64,000 nt of DNA. Source: Chitinophaga hostae (GTDB lineage: Bacteria > Bacteroidota > Bacteroidia > Chitinophagales > Chitinophagaceae). Numbering within the stretch: the first letter of the stretch is position 1; every line of letters begins with the position of its first letter. Under the pieces are notes generated by a model, which was not told the DNA's origin, ran no database searches, and was given only the letters and a program-made list of their open reading frames with translations. Location: positions 496,001-560,000 of the forward strand of contig NZ_JAGTXB010000004.1 of the NCBI RefSeq assembly GCF_018224885.1. Direction: 5' to 3'. This document shows, piece by piece, positions 1 to 10,016 of the stretch. The position numbers were made by a program, and so were the translations under genes.

Positions 1-2095
1 CACCGCGATCGGCTGCCATATCAATGAGGTTACGTTGTTTGATCTCCCAAACTGTTTTGTACAGTTCTTTGATATTTGATGGTATTTCGGCAATGTTCTG
101 GATGGAGCCATTGTGCGAAATAATTTTAGTCTTCATATCATTATCCCACAGACCCAGTTCTACGAGGTCTTTCAGCAGGTGTTTGTTTACGATTACAAAC
201 TCGCCACTCAGTACACGACGGGTGTAGATGTTGGAAGTGTATGGTTCAAAACATTCGTTGTTGCCGAGGATCTGTGATGTAGAGGCAGTAGGCATTGGCG
301 CCAGCAACAGGGAGTTACGGATACCATCCTTTACAATCGCTGCTTTTAGTTTATCCCAGTTCCAGCGTGCAGAAGGTTTTACATCCCACATATCAAACTG
401 GAGGATACCTTTGGAAGCAGGTGAGCCGGGGAATGTTTCGTAGGCGCCGTCTTTCTTAGCCAGTTCGTTGGAAGCGGATAAACCTGCGAAGTAAATAGTT
501 TCAAATATTTCCTTGTTCAGTTGTTTGGCTTCGTCGCTTTCAAACGGATAACGCATAAGGATAAACGCATCGGCAAGACCCTGTACGCCCAATCCTACGG
601 GGCGGTGGCGCATGTTGCTGCGTCTGGCCTCTTCGATAGGGTAGTAGTTGTTGTCGATGATTTTATTCAGGTTCAGCGTAGCCTGGTAAGTTACTTCGTA
701 TAATTTATCGTGGTCAAATTTACCATCAATGACAAAGCGTGGCAGGGCGAGAGAAGCCAGGTTACATACGGCTACTTCATCTGCGCCAGTATACTCGATG
801 ATTTCTGTACACAGGTTGGAACTCTTGATGGTACCCAGGTTCTGCTGGTTGGATTTGCGGTTGGCAGAATCTTTATACAACAGGTATGGATTACCGGTTT
901 CTATCTGTGCATCGAGGATGGCAAACCAGAGGTCCTGTGCCTTCACGGTTTTGCGGGCACGACCTTCTTTTTCGTATTGTTCGAATAATGTTTCAAATTC
1001 TTCACCCCAGCATTCATGCAGTCCTGGTGCTTCGTGCGGGCAGAACAATGACCAATCGCCATTGGCTTCCACGCGTTTCATAAACAGGTCAGGCATCCAG
1101 AGTGCATAGAAAAGGTCACGGGCGCGCATCTCTTCTTTACCGTGGTTCTTGCGCAGATCCAGGAATTCATAGATGTCGGCATGCCATGGCTCGAGGTAAA
1201 TGGCAAAAGCGCCTTTACGCTTACCACCACCCTGGTCTACATAGCGTGCGGTATCGTTGAATACGCGCAGCATTGGAATGATACCGTTGGAAGTACCGTT
1301 GGTACCACTGATATAAGATCCGGTAGCACGGATGTTATGAATGCTTAAACCGATACCACCGGCGCTCTGCGAAATTTTAGCCGTTTGTTTCAGGGTATCG
1401 TAAATACCTTCGATGCTGTCGTCCTGCATGGTGAGCAGGAAGCAGGAAGACATCTGCGGCTTTGGTGTGCCGGCATTGAAGAGGGTAGGCGTGGCATGTG
1501 TAAACCAGCGCTCGCTCATCAGGTTATACGTTTTGATGGCAGACTCAATATCTTCTTTGTGAATGCCTACCGCCACGCGCATCAGCATATGCTGCGGGCG
1601 TTCCTGTATCCTTCCGTCTGTTTTCAGCAGGTAAGAGCGCTCCAGCGTTTTAAAACCGAAGTAGTCAAACGCAAAGTCGCGGTCGTAGATAATGCTTGAA
1701 TCCAGGATGTCTGCATTTTTATTAATGATCTCCCAAACGTCGTCAGACAATAAAGCGGCTGATTTACCGGTTTTAGGATCAATATAATCATACAGTTTCT
1801 TCATCGTTTTGGAAAACGACTTGATAGTATTTTTGTGCAGATTGCTCACTGCTATGCGGGAAGCCAGCAGTGCGTAATCCGGGTGTTTGGTCGTGAGGGA
1901 AGCGGCTGTTTCGGCAGCCAGGTTGTCAAGTTCGCTGGTGGTTACCCCATCATACAAACCTTGTATTACTTTTTTTGCTACGTCGATTGCATCAACATAT
2001 TCTGTATTGAAACCGTAGCAGAGTTTTTCAATACGCGCAGTGATCTTGTCAAATTTCACTGCTTCTTTTCTACCATCTCTTTTGATTACGAACAT
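1..2095 (-). CDS. nrdA: Ribonucleoside-diphosphate reductase, large (alpha) subunit, C-terminus cut by window edge
   Basis: This is the catalytic subunit of class I ribonucleotide reductase, which makes deoxyribonucleotides from ribonucleoside diphosphates in the cytoplasm. About 698 codons are present; the C-terminal part with the redox-relay cysteines lies beyond base 1. The N-terminus ([17 protein letters not shown]) looks like an ATP-cone allosteric domain. Active-site stretches PQMSSCFLL and NLCTEI, typical of the family, are present. The ATG at 2095-2093 starts the family-typical sequence. nrdB lies about 100 bp upstream on the same strand, so the order is nrdB-nrdA, the reverse of E. 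coli. The gap between them holds a short family B repeat. Confidence 0.95.
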   Translation of the reverse strand, partial: MFVIKRDGRKEAVKFDKITARIEKLCYGFNTEYVDAIDVAKKVIQGLYDGVTTSELDNLAAETAASLTTKHPDYALLASRIAVSNLHKNTIKSFSKTMKKLYDYIDPKTGKSAALLSDDVWEIINKNADILDSSIIYDRDFAFDYFGFKTLERSYLLKTDGRIQERPQHMLMRVAVGIHKEDIESAIKTYNLMSERWFTHATPTLFNAGTPKPQMSSCFLLTMQDDSIEGIYDTLKQTAKISQSAGGIGLSIHNIRATGSYISGTNGTSNGIIPMLRVFNDTARYVDQGGGKRKGAFAIYLEPWHADIYEFLDLRKNHGKEEMRARDLFYALWMPDLFMKRVEANGDWSLFCPHEAPGLHECWGEEFETLFEQYEKEGRARKTVKAQDLWFAILDAQIETGNPYLLYKDSANRKSNQQNLGTIKSSNLCTEIIEYTGADEVAVCNLASLALPRFVIDGKFDHDKLYEVTYQATLNLNKIIDNNYYPIEEARRSNMRHRPVGLGVQGLADAFILMRYPFESDEAKQLNKEIFETIYFAGLSASNELAKKDGAYETFPGSPASKGILQFDMWDVKPSARWNWDKLKAAIVKDGIRNSLLLAPMPTASTSQILGNNECFEPYTSNIYTRRVLSGEFVIVNKHLLKDLVELGLWDNDMKTKIISHNGSIQNIAEIPSNIKELYKTVWEIKQRNLIDMAADRG

Positions 2096-2109
2096 GGGTG
2101 GAGAATTTA

Positions 2110-2140
2110 GGTTTTAGCTATCAGCTGTTAGCTGTTAACT
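2110..2140. repeat. Short family B heptamer array between nrdB and nrdA
   Basis: About 30 bp of AGCTGTT-like heptamers, read on the plus strand as TTTTAGCTATCAGC followed by TGTTAGCTGTTAAC. Only one arm is present, with no partner to form a long hairpin. It sits just upstream of the nrdA start. Confidence 0.6.
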
Positions 2141-2197
2141 AAAGGAGGTTAGTAAATTGGTTTGTTCGTCGCGTTTGTCGAAATGCGAAACGCTATT

Positions 2198-3172
2198 TTA
2201 GAAATCTTCTTCCAGGCTGAATGTCTGCGATTCTTTGGTACCGCCCATTACACCGGACTTTTGGTAATCTCCCACACGTTTCTCAAAGAAGTTGGTCTTA
2301 CCCTGTAAAGAAATCATTTCCATGAAATCAAAGGGATTAGACGCATTGAATATTTTGCGATAGCCCAGTTCACCTATCCATCTGTCAGCAACAAATTCGA
2401 TGTATTGCGACATCAGTTCTGCGTTCATGCCGATCAAACCAACCGGCAGGGCTTCTGTAATAAATTCTTTCTCATAGCTTACGGCATCCCGGATGATGGT
2501 ATGCACCTGCTCTTCGCTCAGCTTATTTTCCAACATGCTGTAAAGCAGGCAGGCAAATTCGCAATGCAGTCCTTCGTCCCTGCTGATCAGCTCGTTAGAG
2601 AAGGTCAGTCCGGGCATCAGGCCTCTTTTCTTTAACCAAAAAATAGAGCAGAAGCTGCCGCTGAAGAAGATACCTTCTACTGCCGCAAAAGCCACGAGGC
2701 GCTCAGCAAAGCTGCCATTTTCAATCCAGCGTAATGCCCATTCTGCTTTCTTCTTTACCGCAGGCACGGTATCGATCGCATGAAACAGGCGGTCTTTTTC
2801 TGCCGGGTCCTTTACATAGGTATCAATCAGTAATGCATATGTTTCAGAGTGGATGTTTTCCATCATGATCTGGAATCCGTAAAAACAACGGGCTTCCGGG
2901 ATCTGTACCTCACTCATAAAGTTTACTGCCAGGTTCTCATTTACAATACCGTCGCTGGCAGCAAAAAATGCCAGCACATGAGAAATGAAATGACGCTCGC
3001 CATCGTTCAGGCTTGCCCAGTCTTTCAGGTCACTGCTTAAATCTATTTCTTCCGCTGTCCAGAAACTTGCTTCGTGCTTTTTGTATTGCTCCCAGATTTT
3101 TGGGTATTTGATCGGCAATAGCACAAAACGATCCTTGTTCTCTTTTAAAAGAATTTCATTCTCGTTACTCAT
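2198..3172 (-). CDS. nrdB: Ribonucleoside-diphosphate reductase, small (beta) subunit
   Basis: Radical-generating subunit of class I ribonucleotide reductase, 324 aa, a normal length for the family. The di-iron ligands can be placed: D74 (AASDG), E105 and H108 ([10 protein letters not shown]), E166 (VEGIFF), E200 and H203 (RDEGLH). Y112, four residues after H108, matches the position of the radical tyrosine of the E. coli enzyme (Y122), which points to a tyrosyl-radical class Ia-type protein. It is followed on the same strand by nrdA and is probably co-transcribed with it. The long upstream region (3173-3621) probably carries its promoter. Confidence 0.96.
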   Translation of the reverse strand: MSNENEILLKENKDRFVLLPIKYPKIWEQYKKHEASFWTAEEIDLSSDLKDWASLNDGERHFISHVLAFFAASDGIVNENLAVNFMSEVQIPEARCFYGFQIMMENIHSETYALLIDTYVKDPAEKDRLFHAIDTVPAVKKKAEWALRWIENGSFAERLVAFAAVEGIFFSGSFCSIFWLKKRGLMPGLTFSNELISRDEGLHCEFACLLYSMLENKLSEEQVHTIIRDAVSYEKEFITEALPVGLIGMNAELMSQYIEFVADRWIGELGYRKIFNASNPFDFMEMISLQGKTNFFEKRVGDYQKSGVMGGTKESQTFSLEEDF

Positions 3173-3621
3173 CTTTAATTATTTTATGGGTACTGTCGAA
3201 GGTTTTATGGTTTTTCTGTCTGGGGTCAGCATACTGAAATCTACACTCTTCTCCTAACACAAATCATATTTCAACATTCCTGTTCCTAAAATCCATACGC
3301 TCAGGATTACAAATGTAAGCATCAGGTTATGGGTGGCACTTTTAAGTTTTCAACAGGTGTGGAAAAAGACTTAAAACATTCTCGCGGTATAGTGGTGTAG
3401 CATGTTTCACGGATTTCATACCCTGTCTATATATAATATCATTTGTATGTGAAATGACCCCTGTGTATATTGTGGCATATATGATAAATTTTTTTCCTGC
3501 TACTGCTAAACGCATGACCTTCAATTAAAAAAAGGCATTAAAAATTTTTTGTTAAAAAGCTCCTGCTTTCTGCATATATATGCGTTAATTTTTCATATTT
3601 ACATCCTTAAGCTGATTACGT
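3173..3621. other. Divergent intergenic region upstream of nrdB and the ABC transporter
   Basis: 449 bp without a convincing gene; the 60-codon minus-strand frame inside it has no family look and unusual composition. On the minus strand, TACATTTG (3317-3310) matches the Bacteroidota -7 box TAnnTTTG and would give a leader of about 130 nt for nrdB, but no clear -33 box lies at the right distance. A direct repeat of the form CCCTGTnTATAT occurs at 3421 and 3459, and the second copy continues to TGTGTATATTGTGG (3462-3475), which resembles an NrdR-type AT-rich box. Both regulatory readings are tentative. Confidence 0.35.
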
Positions 3622-4263
3622 ATGTCCGACCCGGTTATAGCCCTTCGTGCCGTTAAAAAGAGTTACCAGGATGTCCCCATCCTGGATATTGACCGACTGG
3701 AACTGCCTGCCGGCATCTACTGGCTGCAGGGTGAAAACGGCGCGGGAAAAACCACCTGCATGAAGGTGATGGCGGGTTTGATCCCGTTTAAGGGGGAAAT
3801 ACTGCTTAACGGCAACGTGAGCAGCCGGGAACATCCCGTACAGTTCCGCCGCCTCATCAACTATGCGGAAGCAGAGCCGCTTTACCCCTCTTTCCTTACC
3901 GGGCGCGACTTGCTGGAACTATATCTCCATACAAAAGGAGGTAACCGGGAGGAGATCGGGGATATTGGCGGAAGACTGGGTGTGGATATCTTTGTTAATA
4001 ACCCGGTAAGCAGCTACTCCAGCGGCATGCTTAAAAAGCTGTCACTGCTGCTGGCCTTCACCGGGAACCCGGCCCTGATCCTGCTCGACGAGCCGCTTAT
4101 TACCATCGATACCCGGGCACTAACCGTCCTCTACGACCTTATCAGGACCTACAGCGCCAAAGGCGTTTCCTTTTGTATCACCTCCCACCAGCCACTGGAT
4201 GCGGAAGAATTAACGGTAACGGGCACACTGAAAGTAGCCCATAAAAATATTACGCTCAATTAA
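3622..4263 (+). CDS. ABC transporter ATP-binding protein
   Basis: Cytoplasmic ATPase subunit of an ABC transporter, 213 aa. The Walker A motif GENGAGKTT is at residues 37-45, a degenerate signature SSGML at 133-137, and Walker B LILLDEP with D156-E157. The order and spacing are normal for a single nucleotide-binding domain. The stop codon is separated by a single base from the start of a multi-span membrane protein, so the two almost certainly form one transporter, with this protein as energiser. The short single-domain form and one-permease layout suggest an exporter of the CcmA-like class, but the substrate cannot be read from the sequence. Confidence 0.88.
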   Translation: MSDPVIALRAVKKSYQDVPILDIDRLELPAGIYWLQGENGAGKTTCMKVMAGLIPFKGEILLNGNVSSREHPVQFRRLINYAEAEPLYPSFLTGRDLLELYLHTKGGNREEIGDIGGRLGVDIFVNNPVSSYSSGMLKKLSLLLAFTGNPALILLDEPLITIDTRALTVLYDLIRTYSAKGVSFCITSHQPLDAEELTVTGTLKVAHKNITLN

Positions 4264-4264
4264 T

Positions 4265-5392
4265 ATGCGTACCACTTCGGCTATACTGAGTAAAATATTT
4301 ACCAGGCGGTTTTATATCGATAATACCGGCTTTTTCCTGGTACTTTTCTATGCCCTCTTCGGGGTAGTTAACGGGGCTAATCTTATTAATTATCATAAAG
4401 CATTAATGCTCGGCTTCCTGGGAAACTACAGCTTCCTGTTCCTGGTGCTCCTGCTCTGGACAGCATACGTATTAAAATGTACCGGGTTTATCCTCAAAAC
4501 ATTCCAGCTGCAGGGATATGATTTCCTGTTCTCTACCATGGGCAGCATCGATAAACCCGCCCGCATCCGCACCTGGTTCCTCCTGCATACCGGCATTTAT
4601 ATGCCGGTACTGGTGTATGCCGGTATTGCACTCCTCGTGGCCATTCAGCAACATTATTATATCCCCGCGGCCATCATCGTTGTACTCAATATTGCCAACT
4701 GCATATGGCCGTTAACGTTATACGAAAGAAAACTGGCACAACCGGATATCATCTTTTTTACCGGTCACCTTCAACGCTGGATCAACCGGCATTTTACCAA
4801 ACCGCCGGTACTGTTTTTCCTGTACGAACTGTTTACCAATTTTCCCCGCCGCATCGTTAGCACCAAACTATTTTCCGCCGCCATACTATGGCTCACCTTC
4901 CTGGTCATGACACGGGGCGAATATTTTGATCTGCGCGGTTTACAACTGGGCGTAATGGTGAGCGTGCTGGCACATATGCAATTGATGGTGCACCACCGCG
5001 CCTTCGATGATACCTATCTCAACTTTATGGAAAACCTGCCCGTTTCATTATTTACCCATTACCTGCGGCTGATAGGGGTATACGTCATTATGTTTTTACC
5101 GGAGATGATCATCATTACTGTTAACGCCTATACGAAAACATCGGCTGTGGGGTTGATCACTGTTTTCTGCACCGCATTATCATTGCTCATCCTGTTCCGG
5201 TCCATGCTGTTTTTCCCGAAAATGAACCCGGAAGTACATGTAAGATATACCATGCTCACTTCCTTCATCGTATTGTTCATGATTCTCGGACATTATGAAT
5301 GGCCGGCTATCCTGTTGTTACAGGCAGCATCGGCCATTATCTTCTTTAAAAAATATCGCAGCTACGAACCTTATATAGAGCCCGAATCATGA
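4265..5392 (+). CDS. Multi-span membrane protein, probable ABC transporter permease
   Basis: 375 aa with many hydrophobic stretches (for example around residues 20-60, 110-150, 200-240, 270-310 and 325-360), consistent with about eight to ten membrane spans. It begins one base after the ATPase stop and is therefore probably its membrane partner. No soluble domain or known catalytic motif is visible, and I do not recognise a specific family. The gene ends tail-to-tail with the FMN reductase gene, overlapping it by six bases. Function as a permease is inferred from position and topology. Confidence 0.75.
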   Translation: MRTTSAILSKIFTRRFYIDNTGFFLVLFYALFGVVNGANLINYHKALMLGFLGNYSFLFLVLLLWTAYVLKCTGFILKTFQLQGYDFLFSTMGSIDKPARIRTWFLLHTGIYMPVLVYAGIALLVAIQQHYYIPAAIIVVLNIANCIWPLTLYERKLAQPDIIFFTGHLQRWINRHFTKPPVLFFLYELFTNFPRRIVSTKLFSAAILWLTFLVMTRGEYFDLRGLQLGVMVSVLAHMQLMVHHRAFDDTYLNFMENLPVSLFTHYLRLIGVYVIMFLPEMIIITVNAYTKTSAVGLITVFCTALSLLILFRSMLFFPKMNPEVHVRYTMLTSFIVLFMILGHYEWPAILLLQAASAIIFFKKYRSYEPYIEPES

Positions 5393-5950
5393 GCCCATTT
5401 TGTCGCTCAGCTTTGCCAGCGACAACAATAACTGCGGCAACTGTTTCATCGTATGCTCATCCGTGAGATTACCGGCTTCATCAAACTTATGCTGCGCATT
5501 CGCGATCATGATTTCCGGCTTGTTGATCACAAAGGCATTCAGAAATACCATTACCTGGCGTAAATGATACTGCATTCTCGCTGTACCTACCTGCCCCTGC
5601 GAAGCACCCATAATAGCTACGGCTTTTTCGCTGAAAGGCTTGTCGGGGTGCCTGGAAACCACGTCTATCATGTTTTTCAGCGCACCGGGAACAGAGTAGT
5701 TGTATTCAGGTGAAACAATAATCACCCCATCAGACGCTTTAATTTTTTTTACCAGCGGTACCACCTGTTCCGGTAATTGTTCGGTATGCAGATCGGCATT
5801 GTAAAACGGGATATCGTTAAAATGAACCTGCTCAATTTTTATATTGGAAGGAGCATGCAGCTGCAATGCTTTTAACGCCATGGTGTTGTAGGAACCTTTA
5901 CGGAGACTGCCGGAGATGGCAATAAAATGGTACTCTTTTTCGTCGGACAT
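5387..5950 (-). CDS. NAD(P)H-dependent FMN reductase family protein
   Basis: 187 aa flavodoxin-like protein. The FMN-phosphate loop SGSLRKGSYN is near the N-terminus (residues 14-23), and SPEYNYSVPGALKNMIDVV (about 99-117) is the second flavin-contact motif typical of the ChrR/azoreductase/ArsH-like NADPH-dependent FMN reductases. Such enzymes reduce quinones, azo compounds or metals in the cytoplasm. The substrate is not predictable here. It is convergent with the upstream permease and overlaps its 3-prime end by six bases. It appears to be a single-gene unit. Confidence 0.9.
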   Translation of the reverse strand: MSDEKEYHFIAISGSLRKGSYNTMALKALQLHAPSNIKIEQVHFNDIPFYNADLHTEQLPEQVVPLVKKIKASDGVIIVSPEYNYSVPGALKNMIDVVSRHPDKPFSEKAVAIMGASQGQVGTARMQYHLRQVMVFLNAFVINKPEIMIANAQHKFDEAGNLTDEHTMKQLPQLLLSLAKLSDKMGS

Positions 5951-6005
5951 ATTTGCACATTTTATGTTGGACGAATATAGATTTTATTGACGGAAAAAAA
6001 GTTTG

Positions 6006-7559
6006 CTATATCCTTTTCTCTTTATTCACAAATTTGCGGTGAATAACTTCCTGTACCGGGATACTTTCAATTTTACTTTCCAGCCAGGAAATAATGTCCA
6101 GGTAAAGAAAGGAACGGCGTTCATACGGGTCCTGCGAAATCTGTTCCAGCCTGTCTTTCAGGTCTACAAACGCATTGCGTAACGCTTTGGGATTAGCGTA
6201 AATATAACGGCGTAAAAATTTCATGATTTCCTCCATAACCAATCCAAGATCCTTGTGTTTGGAAATAAAGTGATAAACGGATTTGATAAGATATTCCACC
6301 AGGCTGTAGTTCTCCAGCTCATAATGCGCAATCAGGTGCAGGATGCGGGCGAAACATTGTATATCGGCCCGCAGGTTACCAATTTTTAAATTGATAATTT
6401 TATTGAGATAAACAATGGCTTTGCTGTTATCTCCGCTACCAAAGTACAAACAGGCAATTTTGTAATAAAACACCAACACCCGGTGCTGGTCTATTTTTAA
6501 GGTATGGTTGCTGATCTCTGTTTCCAGCTCCGGCACCATCTCCAAACCCTGGCTGAACGTGCCTTCCAGGAAGTAACGGTTTATCTTCGCCGTATACAGG
6601 TACACAAACGCAGAGGTGCGCGTATTCTCATGGAAATTGTCCTGGTTTTCCTGTATGAAATCTTCCAGGTCCTGCAACGCGGATTTGAATTTCTCAGAGT
6701 TGGACGTATAGAAATGAGCGGTCAGCAGGTTGTGCTGGGCTTTAATGTACAGGTCCATATCCGTTTGCTGCAGCGATGGATATTTCCGGAACAGGTCCAC
6801 CCATTTCTGGGTGTAACGGTAATACATCACAAAGTCCTGCAGGATATAGTAATACCAGCTTGAGGCCTGGTACATGTATACTTTTTCGTAAAAGCTCATG
6901 TGCGCATGCTGCAGGGCCGGTAACTGGCTTTCAAAAAACGATTTCACCATTTCTCCGTCGCGTTCATTGCGGGCATGTCCCAGCTTCAGGTACAGGCCAT
7001 ACATACGGAGCGACAGTGTGGAAAGGCGGCTGATATTGGTGAGCTGCTGCTCTATCTGCCTGGATTCGGCGCTCAATACTTCTGCCCGGTTTTCCAGGCT
7101 GCGGGTGATGTGACGTGATTCGATCAGTTTCTCAAACTCCACAATTTCGTAGGTGAGCATTACTTCTTCCTGCTCCAGGGCCATGGTTTTGGCCTTGGCC
7201 AGGATCTTCAGGCTCTGGTTGTATAAGCCCTTGTTGTAAAGTACCCGGGCATGGTCCAGCTGCTCCCGCAGGTCGATCAGGGGATCCTTTTGTTTATATA
7301 GCTGCCGCAAACTCGACAGCAGGTGTTTGTAAAGATGTGCTTTAACGTTAGAGAGCTGTTGTTTTTTGATATCGGTTATTTTCCTGAGAATTTGCTCCTC
7401 ATCATACTCCTTCATTTTGTCCAGGGTGGTAAAAAGTTGGATGAACAACACGTCTTCCTTGGTATTGTTTTTATTGAACGCGAGCTGAAAATTGCGTTTT
7501 TCCGCTTTTGTTAACGTTTTTATTAATATGAATAAGGCGTCGCTTTGACTGTTGGGCAT
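6006..7559 (-). CDS. Conserved hypothetical helical-repeat protein
   Basis: 517 aa with no signal peptide and no membrane span. The sequence is rich in amphipathic helices with YNKGLYNQSLKILAKAK-type segments (about residues 109-125) reminiscent of TPR units, plus charged helical stretches throughout. I do not recognise a named family; related-looking proteins are known to me only as Bacteroidota hypotheticals. A TAnnTTTG-like -7 box (TAAATTTG, minus strand 7644-7637) lies upstream. It is divergent from leuC. The likely role is as a protein-interaction scaffold, by inference from the helical repeats only. Confidence 0.75.
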   Translation of the reverse strand: MPNSQSDALFILIKTLTKAEKRNFQLAFNKNNTKEDVLFIQLFTTLDKMKEYDEEQILRKITDIKKQQLSNVKAHLYKHLLSSLRQLYKQKDPLIDLREQLDHARVLYNKGLYNQSLKILAKAKTMALEQEEVMLTYEIVEFEKLIESRHITRSLENRAEVLSAESRQIEQQLTNISRLSTLSLRMYGLYLKLGHARNERDGEMVKSFFESQLPALQHAHMSFYEKVYMYQASSWYYYILQDFVMYYRYTQKWVDLFRKYPSLQQTDMDLYIKAQHNLLTAHFYTSNSEKFKSALQDLEDFIQENQDNFHENTRTSAFVYLYTAKINRYFLEGTFSQGLEMVPELETEISNHTLKIDQHRVLVFYYKIACLYFGSGDNSKAIVYLNKIINLKIGNLRADIQCFARILHLIAHYELENYSLVEYLIKSVYHFISKHKDLGLVMEEIMKFLRRYIYANPKALRNAFVDLKDRLEQISQDPYERRSFLYLDIISWLESKIESIPVQEVIHRKFVNKEKRI

Positions 7560-7636
7560 CGTTATTAAAATCTTGTAATTTACTGATAAACAATATGTTA
7601 ATGTGTATCGAGGGCTGTTAAAGGTTGTAATTAAAG

Positions 7637-7644
7637 CAAATTTA
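7637..7644 (-). promoter_or_regulatory. Candidate -7 promoter box for the 517 aa helical protein
   Basis: TAAATTTG on the minus strand fits the Bacteroidota TAnnTTTG consensus about 78-85 bases before the start codon. It lies 28 bp from an oppositely directed box for leuC. No convincing -33 element was identified. Confidence 0.35.
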
Positions 7645-7671
7645 GCGATATGGCAATTAATTAATGACCAT

Positions 7672-7679
7672 TAGATTTG
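7672..7679 (+). promoter_or_regulatory. Candidate -7 promoter box for the leu operon
   Basis: TAGATTTG fits TAnnTTTG and would place transcription start near 7685, giving a leader of about 27 nt before leuC. The leader is too short for a leucine attenuator peptide. The -33 element is not clear. Confidence 0.4.
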
Positions 7680-7712
7680 AAGGTATAAACAATTCTAAAA
7701 GGAAGCAAAAGG

Positions 7713-9125
7713 ATGGGAAAAACGTTATTTGATAAAATCTGGGACAGCCATATCGTGGTGAGCAAGCCGGGACATCCCGATGCTGTGTATATCAACACGC
7801 ACTTTATTCACGAGGTAACCAGTCCCCAGGCTTTTGACGGGTTGCGCAAACGCGGTATCCCCGTGTTCCGCCCCGCGAAAACCAGGGCCACAGCCGATCA
7901 CAACGTACCTACCCTTCACCAGGACCAGCCCATTAAAGAGGCATTAAGCCGCCACCAGGTGGAAATGCTGACAAAAAACACCGCGGAATTTGGCGTGGAA
8001 TTGTATGGTCTGGGGCACCGGTTCCAGGGCATTGTTCACGTAATAGGCCCCGAACTGGGCATTACCCTGCCGGGAATGACCATTGTATGCGGCGACAGCC
8101 ACACCAGCACACATGGCGCTTTTGGCGCGGTGGCTTTTGGCATCGGTACCTCTGAGGTAGAACAGGTACTGGCTACCCAGTGTATCCTGCAGTACAAACC
8201 CAAACGCATGAAGATCGAGGTGAACGGACAACTGGGGAAAGGGGTACTTTCTAAAGACATCATTCTATATATTATCTCTAAAATTTCCGCTTCCGGCGCT
8301 ACCGGTTATTTCGTGGAATATGCCGGTGAAGCCATCCGCAGCCTGAGTATGGAAGCGCGGATGACCATTTGCAATATGAGCATTGAAATGGGCGCCCGCG
8401 GAGGACTCATTGCACCAGACGATATCACCTTCGATTATATCAAAGGCCGTGAGTTTGCCCCGAAAGGAGCAGACTGGGATCAATCGCTGGAATACTGGAA
8501 AACCCTGTATTCCGACAACGATGCGCAATTCGACAAGGTACTTACCTTTGATGCCGCCGATATCGAACCGCAGATCACCTACGGCACCAATCCGGGCATG
8601 GGCATGGGCGTAACCCGCCACATTCCTTCCCTGGAGCAGCTGGAAGAGAAAGAAAGACCTTCTTTCAAAAAATCACTCGAATACATGGATCTCGAACCCG
8701 GCGCGGAACTGCTGGGCAAAAAAGTGGACTATGTATTTATTGGCAGCTGTACCAACTCCCGGATCGAAGATCTGCGTCTTGTAGCGGATTTTGTAAAGGG
8801 AAAGCATAAAGCAGATGATGTGGTAGTATGGATTGTACCGGGATCAAAACAAGTAGAAGCCCAGGCAATGGAAGAAGGTATCGATAAGATCTTCGCCGAA
8901 GCCGGTTTCCAGTTGCGTGAACCAGGCTGTTCTGCCTGTTTGGCCATGAACGAAGACAAAGTGCCGGCCGGGATGTATTGCATCTCTACCTCCAACCGTA
9001 ACTTCGAGGGCCGCCAGGGACCCAACGCCCGCACCTTCCTGGCAAGTCCGCTCACTGCCGCCGCCGCCGCCATTACCGGCAGGGTAACCGATGTAAGGAC
9101 ACTGCTGACAGCTGTTAGCAGTTAG
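7713..9125 (+). CDS. leuC: 3-isopropylmalate dehydratase, large subunit
   Basis: Large subunit of isopropylmalate isomerase, which interconverts 2- and 3-isopropylmalate through isopropylmaleate in leucine biosynthesis. It is 470 aa, the normal bacterial length. The [4Fe-4S] cluster cysteines are visible: C346 in GSCTNSR, and C406 and C409 in PGCSACL. The substrate-contact stretch [14 protein letters not shown] is also present. First gene of the leu cluster. The C-terminus is odd: after DVRTLL, the last residues TAVSS and the stop codon are read from the start of a family B heptamer array, so the natural end seems to have been replaced by repeat sequence. Confidence 0.98.
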   Translation: MGKTLFDKIWDSHIVVSKPGHPDAVYINTHFIHEVTSPQAFDGLRKRGIPVFRPAKTRATADHNVPTLHQDQPIKEALSRHQVEMLTKNTAEFGVELYGLGHRFQGIVHVIGPELGITLPGMTIVCGDSHTSTHGAFGAVAFGIGTSEVEQVLATQCILQYKPKRMKIEVNGQLGKGVLSKDIILYIISKISASGATGYFVEYAGEAIRSLSMEARMTICNMSIEMGARGGLIAPDDITFDYIKGREFAPKGADWDQSLEYWKTLYSDNDAQFDKVLTFDAADIEPQITYGTNPGMGMGVTRHIPSLEQLEEKERPSFKKSLEYMDLEPGAELLGKKVDYVFIGSCTNSRIEDLRLVADFVKGKHKADDVVVWIVPGSKQVEAQAMEEGIDKIFAEAGFQLREPGCSACLAMNEDKVPAGMYCISTSNRNFEGRQGPNARTFLASPLTAAAAAITGRVTDVRTLLTAVSS

Positions 9126-9245
9126 CCATTAGCTGTTAGTTATTCAATGCCCAATGGACTCAAACCATTAGCTGTTAGTTATTCAATGCCCAAATGGGCC
9201 CAAACAAGGAAACACTAACTGCTAACCGCTAAAAGCTAAAAGCTG
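9103..9245. repeat. Family B heptamer array between leuC and the methyltransferase gene
   Basis: Heptamers such as AGCTGTT, AGCAGTT and AGCCATT run from inside the leuC 3-prime end. A short duplicated unit (CATTAGCTGTTAGTTATTC then AATGCCC) occurs twice, at about 9127 and 9166. The far side carries the complementary form (CTAACTGCTAACCGC, then AAAAGCT units), so the spacer can fold into a hairpin. Confidence 0.8.
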
Positions 9246-9252
9246 TATCGCT

Positions 9253-10002
9253 ATGGATCAATGGAACGCCGATTTATATAAAGCAAAGCATGCCTTCGTA
9301 TTTGAATACGGTAACAGTCTTATTGACTGGCTGCAACCACTGGCCGGAGAAAATATCCTGGACCTGGGTTGTGGCACCGGGGAGCTCACCGCTCAACTGG
9401 CGCAGAAAGGAGCAACAGTAACAGGTATAGATGCTTCTGCTGCCATGATAGCAAGCGCCCGCGAAAATTTCCCGGCACTTACTTTTGAAGTAGCGGATGC
9501 CACCACCTTTTCTTTACCCCGGCAGTTTGATGGTATTTTTTCCAACGCCACGCTGCATTGGGTACGTGAAAAAGAAAAGGCTATTGCCAGGATGTATGCC
9601 CAGTTGAAGACAGGAGGCCGCCTGGCTATTGAAATGGGAGGTAAAGGCAATGTGCAGCAGATTTTGACAGCACTGGAAAAAGCGATGCAACAACGGGGAT
9701 ATACCTACGAACCTTTCTGGTATTTTCCTTCACCGGCAGCATATACCACCCTGCTGGAACAGGCCGGGTTTAAAATAGACCGGGTACATTTTTTTGATCG
9801 CCCGTCGAAGCTCGTGAACCCGGAAACGGGTATCGCCGACTGGCTGGAGATGTTTGGCGGACATTTCTTCGCCAACGTACCGGAAAAAGATAAAGGCGCC
9901 ATTTTGCAGCAGGTACAGCATGAGCTGGCGCCCAGGCTGATGAAAGATGGAGAACTGTATGCCGACTATGTCCGCTTACGTGTAGCCGCCACAAAAATTT
10001 AA
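9253..10002 (+). CDS. SAM-dependent methyltransferase, trans-aconitate methyltransferase-like
   Basis: 249 aa class I methyltransferase. The start MDQWNADLY, the SAM-binding loop ILDLGCGTG (about residues 35-43), the acidic end of strand 2 ([12 protein letters not shown]) and FSNATLHW closely resemble Tam, which methylates trans-aconitate in E. coli. The yeast counterpart Tmt1 methylates both trans-aconitate and 3-isopropylmalate. This gene sits between leuC and leuD, whose product handles 3-isopropylmalate, so a related dicarboxylate or tricarboxylate is a reasonable substrate. The family call is firm; the substrate is inference. The spacing to leuD is only 14 bp, supporting co-transcription. 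Confidence 0.88.
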   Translation: MDQWNADLYKAKHAFVFEYGNSLIDWLQPLAGENILDLGCGTGELTAQLAQKGATVTGIDASAAMIASARENFPALTFEVADATTFSLPRQFDGIFSNATLHWVREKEKAIARMYAQLKTGGRLAIEMGGKGNVQQILTALEKAMQQRGYTYEPFWYFPSPAAYTTLLEQAGFKIDRVHFFDRPSKLVNPETGIADWLEMFGGHFFANVPEKDKGAILQQVQHELAPRLMKDGELYADYVRLRVAATKI

Positions 10003-10016
10003 ATGTAACATTCACT

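Noticed and set aside
3405..3420. parS-like site (GTTTCACG)
   Set aside because: Only a half match; the second half of the palindrome is absent.
3342..3524. 60-codon minus-strand frame upstream of nrdB
   Set aside because: No family features, AT-rich region; better explained as regulatory DNA.
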